Below are positions 30,850-48,199 of a DNA stretch of 64,000 bases, one piece after another. A program made the translations under genes and the position numbers. The notes beneath the pieces are model-generated. The model was not told the DNA's origin. It ran no database searches and worked only from the letters and a program-made list of their open reading frames with translations. Each line of letters starts with the position of its first letter. The stretch's first letter is position 1. This DNA comes from Amoebidium appalachense (taxonomy: Eukaryota; Ichthyosporea), in the NCBI GenBank assembly GCA_963693365.1, contig CAVNZM010000004.1:1054001-1118000 (forward strand), read 5' to 3'.

Positions 30850-30909
30850 TGTGACATGAGCTGAAAGGTCAAGCAAGGTTGACTCGAGAGAATCGGCCCT
30901 CAAGTTCAG
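30850..30909 (-). CDS. Exon of an unidentified minus-strand gene
   Basis: Preceded by a strong acceptor (ggtttttttgtag), it reads LNLRADSLESTLLDLSAHVT up to a gtgtgc donor. A canonical donor (ttataag/gtaagc) at about 31187 on minus may end the upstream leader exon of the same gene. Confidence 0.45.
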
Positions 30910-31319
30910 CTACAAAAAAACCGGGCCGATAAGACAGGTGCAAGGCATAAAAATCAAAAAAGGAAAAGAAAAACATCCGCAATTCTCTGCAACAGGGTGA
31001 CTTTAGGGGCAGAATTACCATTCAGTGCTAATTTCCAAGATCTCGAATAGGAAGGATCCTCAAGGGACAGATCTGAAACACCGAAGGCTGAAAAAAACAG
31101 ATGCAACCATATGCTAAAAACTTGTTGTCACACATATGCAGCAAGCTGCAGGGACAGGTAAGCACAAGCTAGTATGCAGGGCTTACCTTATAACTCTGAT
31201 CAAACTTCTCAAAGCACAAGTATGAGAGCCCTCAACCAGCCAGCTCTAGTGAAGTTGAAGCTTGGTGCCAAAAAGGCGTGACCTTACAAGCCTCCTACGC
31301 CAGGAAGCTGCACCCCATT

Positions 31320-32535
31320 CTCCGCACGCGTGCTAGCTGCCAACCAAATACTACGTAAACAACCCAGAAATCTTTTTCTCTCTATGCGTTTCTGCTTCCG
31401 ATGTTGTGTTTCAGTAGGAGGGTTGTGTTTCTGAGCTCCTTGCCAAGATGTGCAAACGTGAAACCATTTTTTGGAAATTCCTCCTTGATGTCACGATGAC
31501 GAAGCAGGGTAGGGATTACGAAAAAAAATCGTCGTAATTACGATTAACGAGAGACCCCGATACGAATAAGGTCAAGGTACCGTCGTAACAGCTTTCATAT
31601 CTGGTGTGTAGCATTATAAACGCTTGAATATGTAATTTTCCCTCTTTTTTCAATATTTCTGTTCAAGAACAGCACATTCCCCCCCAAGAACAATTCTACA
31701 GCGCTTCTCATGTGCAATATCGAGCCCCGATAAGTTTCCCGGGCTTGTAATCTTGGGGTACTCAATTTGTAAAAACACGTATTTTGAGTTCTGCGACTGG
31801 AGGGGCGTTTTATGCGGGGCTTGCAGCTCCCCAAAAACCCACCCCGTTACGATTGGCCAAAGGGCGATACGGTTAAGCTGGCGAACCCCAGCCCAACCCT
31901 GTGACGAAGCGGCATACGATTGGCGAGCCTTGTGAGAAATTATTTGATATGGAAATCAGATTTACAAATATGGCTATCTCTGACAAACTTCTGTATGCTC
32001 TAAGTCTCGTTAATTGGTTGAAGTGCTGCTAAAAGGATGAGAAGCGTGCCAACTTGTGATTGGCTAAAAACAATTACGGCGATCCAGCAGTTGTAGTCTC
32101 ACTCTCAGATCACTGTACATGTAGCTTACTGTAACAAACAATCAGAGAAATTAAATTCAACGTGTTTATTTAAATTTATATATTACAATATAATAGCATA
32201 TATCTAAAAAGCAAAGATATAAAAAAATATGCATTGCATGGGTCACTGCCATTCTAATCAAAAGGCTCGAGGACAGAGATGATTGTCTTGCAGTCATGCT
32301 AGAAGTATGTGCTTACAGTTCTGAAGCCGGTGAAAGCAAAAACAGCAGAACACGGCCTGCAGCTGTGTGTGTGTGTGCCCTGTGAAGGTGAATCCGCGGG
32401 CCTGCCAGGTGGCAGCATGCTTGGCCGCCGGCCTTTCACTCATGGCTGTGCACCTGTCAGGGCAAAAAAACTGCCCCTGGGCGCTTGCTCCAAACCACAG
32501 CTGCTTGTAGCGTCATCCCGTCTGTGCCTGCCGCC
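31320..32535. promoter_or_regulatory. Probable bidirectional promoter region
   Basis: It separates a leftward gene (exons below 31250) from the rightward gene starting at 32536. It carries four ATTGG motifs (cgattggcca at 31850, acgattggcg at 31916, taattggttg at 32011, tgattggcta at 32058) and a very AT-rich segment at 32140-32240 with tataatagcatat. Poly(G)/poly(C) runs are absent, unlike most of the window. Confidence 0.45.
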
Positions 32536-33867
32536 ATGGTGCCAGTAAAAGGCTCGACTAAGGGTCTGCTTCAGCCGCTGCGCCTGACAGCAGACCATGC
32601 CATCATCATGTCGGCTGCAATTGGCTGTCAGGACTGTTCGGGCTACCTGGGCAGCAAAGAGGCCAGTCAGCTGCCGTTTCCCAGCAGGGTCAAGTTCTTT
32701 GTGCACCGTGCGTCAACCAACCGTCTGCAGGAGGGAGAGCATCGGCGCCGTGGGTGAGTATTGTTGATGCTTTTGTTTGTGTCGTGATGCTGTGCGTGTT
32801 GAACTTGTGCATGTGCCGGGTCAATGGGAGGGGGCTAGTATGGACAACGGTGAATAAATGATTTTATCTTTTTCATGATGTGCGCTTAAGGGCTGAAAAG
32901 ATCAACCGCACCTATGCTCTATCGGGCGCTTCAAACACTCGCTTTGTAACATCTGATCATGACTATGTGCACATCACATCACACTTGGCATGTATGATGT
33001 TTTTTCAATATGTGCGATCATTCCGTTTTACAACCATACTTTATCAGCTTGCTTTCTAACGAGAATTTTGCGGTACATAGTGACGCCGAAAAAAACCGAC
33101 AAGGCTCGCAACAAGCACGCGACCGCAAGGGAGAAGAGAAGAACCGAGACATGGAAACCATCCTGTGTGCATGGCACCTGCTTTGTGCGCATTCCGTCAT
33201 CTTGCCTGAGCAACGCAGCAAGGAACTAACCGAAGACTGGACCCGCATCCTTCGGGACAAGGTGCAAGACCGAAACCTCATGGAGCTCCTAGACGGCCAA
33301 CACAGCTTTCAACTGTCCCCGCTCTTATATCGACCCCTTCCAGTGTCAACACCAACAACCTCCTTTGTCGCAACGAAAGACCAGAGCCCAAGTGTGCCCC
33401 ACACCCCCATTTTTGCGCCCTCTACCCCCACGCCGAACATGGCCGAGTACTCAGTATTTCTTTTTGCGAATTCACTCGCTAGCGCGACCCTTGCCTCCCC
33501 ACATGTCGACCAAGTGAACTCGCCGCTCCCACATCTTCACCGAGAAATGTTCTGTAATTTTGGCATGTTGAGTCAAGCTTCTTCAACTCCGATCCTGGAC
33601 AGTGAGATGGTTTCTGACCACCCCTACAACACAAGCGACACCGGCGACATCACTGTTATTGGTAATGGTTGCCACGACTTTGCGGACCATGGCGAGTGTT
33701 TCACACAGACAAGCGGCGACGTCGACAACCTTCTTTCCAGTCCGGTTGGTACGACTGACATAGATTCGGACATTGAGGCGGCTCTGAGTGAGTGGTTCAA
33801 GTCGGCCCCCCTTCCTGCGGCGGTGGAGAGAGTTTTTGGCGCAGTCAGGCCGGCCGCTGCAACATGA
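32536..33867 (+). CDS. Hypothetical protein, 2 exons, low-complexity acidic C-terminal half
   Basis: Exon 1 is 32536-32753, starting in a textbook Kozak context (gccgccATGG) and ending at gtgagt in phase 2. Exon 2 most likely begins at 33081 after tacatag, with a CTAAC branch-like site about 20 nt upstream, and ends at TGA 33865-33867. The phases fit and give 334 codons. A slightly longer exon 2 from 33048 is also in phase. The start of exon 2 is highly charged (DAEKNRQGSQQARDRKGEEK), followed by helices such as RSKELTEDWTRILRDKVQD, then a Ser/Thr/Pro-rich region. The end is an acidic segment containing DIDSDIEAALSEWF. I do not recognise the family. The composition is compatible with a nuclear or regulatory protein, but no function is assigned. 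Confidence 0.6.
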
Positions 33868-34706
33868 CGCAACGGCATAATAGGTCTGATAGCCCCAAGG
33901 TTCCGCTATCTCAAAGAAAAAAAGACGATGAGCAAGAGTGCTGATAGATAGGAACACACACACACACGTACACACACACGTACCAAAATGCCGCACCCAC
34001 ATCCACACCACAGACGCGCACACACGTCTGCAGGTGCCAAGTCACTCTTTCTCGGCTTTTTCAAGTTGTTTTCCTGTTGTAGACCTCAGTGCTTTCATAG
34101 CGCAGGTTGCTCGGCTCATTGCAATTTCCTATTGGTTTACCGGTGCGAAGAAGCATCGTCCCCACCAGCTCTACCCGCCCTTCTGGACTGGGTGGGTAAA
34201 GCGGGTGAGGACGATGCTCCTTCGCACCGGTAGGAACCAGTAGGGAACAGCCATGGGTATGGAACAAGCATTTGTTCGTCAGCAACAAGCCAACCGCACA
34301 CGGACACGGTAGGAATCACTCACACGGTGTGCTTGTGCTGGTGTGCTTGTTACACGACATGTGTTGTTTCTACGTCAGTCGACGTCTGTAGAGTATACAT
34401 GTACAGTTCGCTGTGTTTCTTTGCAGTTCGAATATGGATGAGTAGTGTTTGAGATGGTGCACAAATTTTTGGGTGCAGAGCCCTGATGCGTTCTGGTTGA
34501 GCCACCGAAATACTTTCACGTTACTGTCGCTTGAATACGGGAAGCTCAGTCACCCGACTAAGTTGTTTTTGCACATATTGCACATACATACAGTTAGCTT
34601 GTCCCTTTATCTTACCATTTTCTGTCTGATGCATGCCGAGGATGATTATGTTAAGCACATGGGTTGTTCAGAACTTAATGAACTCGTTTGACAAATATAT
34701 AGAACT

Positions 34707-34753
<47 letters not shown>

Positions 34754-35519
34754 AAAAAAAGAACAAAAAAACACATACGGCGTGGTTCCCGTGTGAATAT
34801 TTCATGCATGTGCCAGAGTTTGTGTTGTATTTGGGTATGCTGTGTGTGTCACCTCCCTCATTTTCCCTGGCGCGAAGTTCAAACAACCCCACCCCCCCTC
34901 CCCCCCTCTTACATTCCCTATGGCAACTGTGTGTGCCTCAGGCTATAGTGCCTGTTTGTTAGTGACTGGTGGGTGGGTTTGAATGTTGGTGAACGCGTCA
35001 CGTGTGGGTATACCTGTGTATGTTGGGAGGATGGGGAAGGTGGGGATGACAGAGCCTAAAGAGTCAGTGGGCGCGTGCGCGAGTGCTTGTGGCCGCGGAC
35101 TGTTCGTTCGTGCCTGTGCGTTTGCGTTTATGCGTATGTGCGTGTGTAACGGCAATGTTGTGCCTGTAGTATACACGTAGCATGCCCACCCCGTAATTGT
35201 TTGGTGCCGACTACAAGCTTGCCCTAACTCATGCGGTGTACCAGGTAAACTGAGAACAATGTTGCTAAGAAACATAGGATGCCTAGGACTTGAATATGTG
35301 TTTCGTCGTAAGCCTTGATATTGAAGCACGGTTCAAAACCTTCACCGCGACATGGCCCAGCGGCGCGGCAAGCTTGCGAGCTGTGACGTCACAGACGGCG
35401 AACTTCGTGACATCATTGGCTTATACTTGGATGGGTAACTTGTCTATGTGTTTTGTGCACTGAAAACGACAGTAGAAAAGTGTAAATCAAACGTTCTGCT
35501 TCCCATCATACACGACACT
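33868..35519. other. Intergenic region
   Basis: It holds the inverted repeat described separately, a poly(C)/poly(A) tract at 34710-34760 and otherwise ordinary AT/GC-balanced sequence. Short open frames on plus (34449, 34983) lack splice or conservation support. Confidence 0.5.
34126..34248. repeat. Imperfect inverted repeat, arms about 55 nt, short loop
   Basis: The core arms accggtgcgaagaagcatcg (34139 on) and cgatgctccttcgcaccggt (ending 34231) pair with one mismatch. Pairing continues outward (ttcctattggtttaccgg against ccggtaggaaccagtaggga) and inward (ctacccgccc against gggtgggtaaag), leaving a loop of about 10 nt. The transcript of either strand could fold into a long hairpin. It lies just 3' of the 32536-33867 gene. 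Confidence 0.85.
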
Positions 35520-35678
35520 ATGTCTGACAACTTACAGTTGCAGCAACTAGTCCAACTACTGGAGCAGAGGTTGGCCTCACAAGATGCAATCATTTCTGAC
35601 TTACAGAAGGAACAACGTGCACTAGAACTAGCTTCTATGAACACAATGTCCAACAGGGTTATGGGGCAGCTAACATAG
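35520..35678 (+). CDS. Small coiled-coil protein (52 aa), hypothetical
   Basis: ATG at 35520, TAG at 35676. The protein begins MSDNLQLQQLVQLLEQRLAS and continues DAIISDLQKEQRALELASMN. Hydrophobics at heptad spacing with many Gln/Glu predict one coiled coil over most of the length. Small single-helix subunits of larger complexes look like this. There are no introns or motifs, and a terminal exon or chance ORF cannot be excluded. Confidence 0.45.
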   Translation: MSDNLQLQQLVQLLEQRLASQDAIISDLQKEQRALELASMNTMSNRVMGQLT

Positions 35679-36013
35679 ATAACAGAGTGAGCTTTGATTA
35701 GATGATAACTAATGTGCTTTAAAATCAGCTCAAAGTTAACTTAGAGCAGGTTTAGTTGGTTTACAGTTTATAAATCACAATTACGACACACCGTCATGGA
35801 TCATGGACCATCTGTCTCTTGAATCATACAATAGCATATTGTTCACAACTCTCGACAGTGACGCGTACGCGTGCATTCGAAAAAGCAGACTTGTTCTCTC
35901 TCTCATTACAAAAAATCTTTAGAAGCTTTTATTTCGGAACACGGCGCAGCAGCGCTCTAATGTTAGCACACACTTGTTGTCCCGCACACAAAAACTAATA
36001 TATATGAACTAGA

Positions 36014-36895
36014 ATGGCACCAACTTCAAACAAGCCAAAGGGGCCCCAAGGCCCCTCGAAGAAAGTTATCTGGACTACACTGGGCCTAGCAATAGCCCTG
36101 TCTGTTGCGCTAATCGCAGCAGCCATCGGTGTGTGGGTGGGACTTGAGGTGGAACAAAAACCACCCCCACCACTTGAGCAAATGTTGATGGACCTTTCTA
36201 AGAATTTGGGGTTGGTAGAAAAGGTACCTGACATTGCAGAGGCCATGCTGACGCCTGCTTTTGCCGCGCAACTGGCAGCATCCTTCGCAAAAAACATGCC
36301 GCTGGAGACGTTGGACAAAACACTACACGCCACAGTTAAGTTTGCAGCACGATTCGTGTACGAAGTGCTTAAGCAGATGCCTCAAGAAAACGCGAAAGCG
36401 GTTGGCTCATCTCTTGGCAAGGTCATTATGGAATCTATTAACAATTCGACCAAGAAGGAGATATCCACTGTTATTGAGGATTTAATACCCCCCATCAACG
36501 CCACACTTCAAGGGCTGAACGAGGGTTTGCTCTACAACCAGACAGACCACTTGGCACCACTCCAGAAAACGGCCGACGGTATAACCATGTTCTTGCAGAA
36601 TGTGATGACCAAGCCCAACTTTGTCTCCGACTATGCGTATCTGACCACACAGGTGTTGGACCCTGGTATGCGCTTTGTTATGCCCATCATAGCGACAGTA
36701 ACAGAGGCAAATATATTCGAGAAAGTGATGGAACCTGTGGATAAAGGAATTCACCTTACGCCGGCCATTCTCCGGCCCGACTGGGGTGTGGCTAGATCCA
36801 AGAGCTACTGGACGTATGCTTGGATGACCTCAAAGAAGTTCACAGACTGGTGGTATGATACTCTGATGAATGATGTGAACACGTGGAAGGAATAG
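36014..36895 (+). CDS. Single-pass (type II) membrane protein, hypothetical, 293 aa
   Basis: One uninterrupted ORF with ATG at 36014 and TAG at 36893. The N-terminal 17 residues are basic and Pro-rich (KPKGPQGPSKK). A single strongly hydrophobic segment at about residues 18-43 (VIWTTLGLAIALSVALIAAA) acts as signal anchor. The remaining 250 residues are predicted extracytoplasmic, helical, and carry N-glycosylation sequons NNST, NATL and NQTD. The C-terminus is Trp/Tyr-rich (SYWTYAWMTSKKFTDWWYD). The regular helix pattern with conserved-looking aromatic end argues for a real folded domain, but I recognise no family. Confidence 0.75.
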   Translation: MAPTSNKPKGPQGPSKKVIWTTLGLAIALSVALIAAAIGVWVGLEVEQKPPPPLEQMLMDLSKNLGLVEKVPDIAEAMLTPAFAAQLAASFAKNMPLETLDKTLHATVKFAARFVYEVLKQMPQENAKAVGSSLGKVIMESINNSTKKEISTVIEDLIPPINATLQGLNEGLLYNQTDHLAPLQKTADGITMFLQNVMTKPNFVSDYAYLTTQVLDPGMRFVMPIIATVTEANIFEKVMEPVDKGIHLTPAILRPDWGVARSKSYWTYAWMTSKKFTDWWYDTLMNDVNTWKE

Positions 36896-38398
36896 ACCAG
36901 ACTCTAGGCTCCCATTATTCTATTGCCTTTTGAGTTTCTCGTTTCTTTCACTTTCCCTTGTGCTGTGGGTGAGTGTGGGTGATGATTTTGTGGTGGATAT
37001 TTTGCGAATGTCAACAACCTAGGTGGGATGTTTAGTGGGAGTTAGTTTACGCTTCTGCCATGCTGGTCACGGCTGTTTAGCCTACACGAAGGACTTGAGC
37101 GATCAGCGGTTGTGCTTAATAGCTGTGGTGAACAGCCTTGTCCATAGGATTAGTACCCACGTCTGTCAGTATTGAAAGGTATATTTTGTCCGTCTTCATC
37201 GTGTAATGGTCACCGGTTTTTTTTTTGTAACCAACCAAGATATTCGTACCTTGTAAAGATCCCTCCCCATCTTACCTTTTGGCCACCTTCACCACTCAGG
37301 CTCACCCCTCCTCCCTCCCCCTCCCCCCCTCACAAAACCCTCTGCGTTCCACACCCCCCCCCCCCCCTCCTCCCCCCTGCAGTCTCTCTCGAGCTCCCCT
37401 GCCCAATTCCCCCCTCCCCCCCCCTTTCCCCCCCAAACATACACCTGTACACAAATTTATACATGCACCTACCCCCCCCCCCCCCCCCCCCCCCCCGCCA
37501 GCCCCGCCCATCTGCTTTCTCCTCTATAACCCCCTCCCCGCTACATGATTTATGTGATACGTGGCCAGTATTACAAACCACACACCCGACAGCCCCCCGG
37601 CCAGGTTCTAATGTTTGCCCGCAACCGTGATGACGCACCCATCTCAGTGGCACCTTATTCTAGCTCCTGGCCGGCTTCCCAATAATGCATTGTTTCTCCA
37701 CACATATATATGCTGCAACATTACCCATATATTTACCGAACAAGTAGGAAGTTCAACGAAACAACAAGCAAACCGTTCTTGTTGTAGTAATGCTCGTCGT
37801 CGAGTTCTCCCGGCCCTGTTCTGGGATGGTGCTCATATTGTTGATAGTTGTGACGTAATTCATGTAAACTTATTACCGAAACACTTCAAAGAAAGACAAG
37901 GATGGGTATGTATGTACAGACTAATAACTCAGAAAAGGAAAACTTGGAAACGAAAGCGTCACACTCATCTGTAGGCCGTAAGTGGTACAGCAGCTGCAGC
38001 TTTAAAATAGTGGCGGAAGCTTGCAAGCGTTAAGCTAACAAAAAGAAGTTACAATAGGTCACAAAGCTCGTGATTAGGCAGTGTAATCATAGCACCGTTG
38101 CCTTTCGTAACCGGAGCTAACAGGGTTGTGTCGGTTGCTTGGTTAGATCCAAGCCAACCAGAAGGGAGAGAGTATTCCAAGAGCCTTTGCAAGACTGGGC
38201 CCAAGCCTTTGGAAAAAGACGACTCGAGACGGTTTCTCAGTGTGCCCTTTGGGTAGTGCTTGGGCACACGACCTCTGCATGTGTACAAGGGCTCTTATGC
38301 ATTGGAACTTGTGTACACATCGCTTGAGATCCTGTCTTTACCCTTATGAGATCGTGTCTCTACCTAAGAGATTCTGCCTCTACCCATAATTCGCTCAG
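36896..38398. other. Intergenic region
   Basis: It holds C-rich simple sequence at 37310-37500 and no supported gene. An open frame on minus without ATG, 38049-38275, follows an acceptor-like acacatgcag and ends NHELCDLL-stop. It could be a terminal exon of something, but any upstream exon would lie antisense to PDCD10. Confidence 0.4.
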
Positions 38399-45831
<7,433 letters not shown>

Positions 45832-47264
45832 TAGGTAATGCATCTTTAAGGTGCATATCCTTGGGCAGATAGGAAGTAGGCATCCTCATATGGCAGACGA
45901 TATTGCATAATTTAAAGTAGCATGTTGAGTTAAACTTTTGAGGTAATTACTGCATATAATTGCACTCTGCTGTGAACCCGATGGTGTGATTTACATCAGA
46001 GAGATTCATGTTAAGTCCCTTGGTGTTTAAATTTCTGCAGAGCGATGCGATCCCACATGAGCAACACTCTAGTTGGTGGGTATACGTAGGAGATTCTTAC
46101 ATGGACTTGTGTACGCATGCTTGTTTACATCATGCGTGTTCAAATCATGCACTTGTGTACGCATGCATTCTTACATGCGCATGTGTTAACATCTTGCATG
46201 CCCTTTGTCTACCCTTGCACACTTTGAGCACATTCACTTACGTACGTGACCGTGTACTTGTGTTATCACGTATACTTTCACGCTTTTGCACGGGTCCGGA
46301 TCCACACATGGGGGCGTGCGTGCACACAAAACACATTATTTTTATAAAACTCACAAAAAAAAAGTAGGAATATTGACACAAAGGGACTCAGACAAGAGCA
46401 AATGTTCATGCACCCATAGTATTGCACACTTTGAAACCTCACACGTACATTCCATTTTTTTAAGCTGTTATGAGCTGCTGTAACGTCGAGAGAGAGAGTT
46501 GTTTTTAGCGCATGTAAATAAGATGATTATGATGAATATTTTAGTGGTATACGCCACCCAGTAAAGTATCGAAGTTTCCACGTGCATGGCCCGTTAAGTT
46601 CTGATACACGTGCACCTGTACATGAGCATGGTTTAAGAATTTAAATGATATCACGGTATGATGTATTTACGTGATCAATTAGCTCAGTTCCCCCCGGACC
46701 CTCCCCCCTCCCCCCTGCCCATTCTGACGCGTCCTTCCCTTTCATGCCACCGTCCACTCTTGCACTCCTAAAGGAATTCGGCACCGATATCGCTACACGA
46801 GATTACACAGGAAATTTAAGCGTGTACTCGTGGTAATATGAGTGCATGTGCACGCATATACTATGCATGGGCCCGGACGCGCATGCAATCCATATACTTG
46901 TATATCGACATGTATGGCAATGATGTGTTCACCACTAGGAGCTAGCGCACGTGCAGGCGAGTGCACGTGTGTGCACGTATACACAGTCACGTGCACTGCA
47001 TGTTGCATGGCGCCTGTGCAAAGTGTATGTGCTCAGATCGAGTTATTGCGGTAATGGAACGGATCGGTGGAGGTAAACACGGTGCACGTGCCCGTGGTGG
47101 TCGAAGTTAACGTTGTGTGCTTGCACTGTATTCCTTTTTTTTATTTATAAATCTATTATGCCTCTTAAATCCCCCCCCCCCTATTATGCCTCTTTTTTTA
47201 AAAATAAAAAATAGAAAAAACGAAAACCCTTTTCTTTTTTGTGCCACTGCGTCCCGTCAAATTT
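45832..47264. other. Convergent intergenic region
   Basis: It separates the 3' ends of PDCD10 and of the methyltransferase fusion. The sequence at 46060-47100 is rich in alternating purine-pyrimidine words (gtacgcatgc, gtgcacgtgtgtgcacg). No gene is supported. Confidence 0.5.
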
Positions 47265-47672
47265 CTATATTTGGCTAATCAGTGCGATCAAGCGCAAGTT
47301 ACTGGTCCCCACAATTTTGTACCGTCTTTGAATTACATGCAGGTACACCATGTGCCGGTAGTGGTGATGTTTCGGTGAGCTGGTGTACACGTATGTGGAT
47401 GGCTGGATGTACAACGCAGAAAGGGGTGTACATATGTGTGTGTGTGTGTGTGTGTTTGTGGGGCAGGGGCCGGGGGGGGGGGGGGGGGGGGGGGGGGGGC
47501 TTGCGTTACATTTGTCTGTGGGATGAGAAGTGGTAGTGATTGCCAATGCCCATCTGTGCATGGGTTTGTTAGAGGTTGTTGAGATCTGGGGGACTAATAT
47601 GGGTGGGTGGATAGGTGTTCTCGGGAACCACGAGCTGGGCCACCGGGAGTTGTGGGGGGGGGGGGGGGGGGG

Positions 47673-47703
<31 letters not shown>

Positions 47704-48146
47704 AGGGGGGCATGCACGCATGCACGCACGCAAGCATGCATGCACGCACACACACACGCACGCACCCGCACGCGCGGGGGGAGAGGGGAACAACTCGAAG
47801 GGGCATTTTCGATCAAAGAGAGCATTCACTCACGGATTACCATGATGTACAACATGCACATATTTCCCGGCATGATATTTTTGACACGCTCAACAATCTC
47901 ACAAGTGGCTAGAAAAAATATGAAGTAGGTACATAATTCATCCAACTATGCAGTTCTGTTACAAAAAATTTTCCAAATTCAAGAAAGTATCATACATCAT
48001 ACACAAACAGATTTACACTCACCAATAATATTCGACGGAACATGCAGCCTTGGTCTATGTTTCGATTTTTTACAAATATGTACACAGGGAACGATTTCCA
48101 TTCGCCCGTCCTCTGCATCAACAACTACGCCGATACGACCCCCTTA

Positions 48147-48199
<53 letters not shown>

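Noticed and set aside
32440-32706. Minus-strand ORF of 88 codons opposite exon 1 of the 32536 gene
   Set aside because: The plus-strand reading has an ideal Kozak start and a gtgagt donor with a phase-matched exon; the minus reading has neither.
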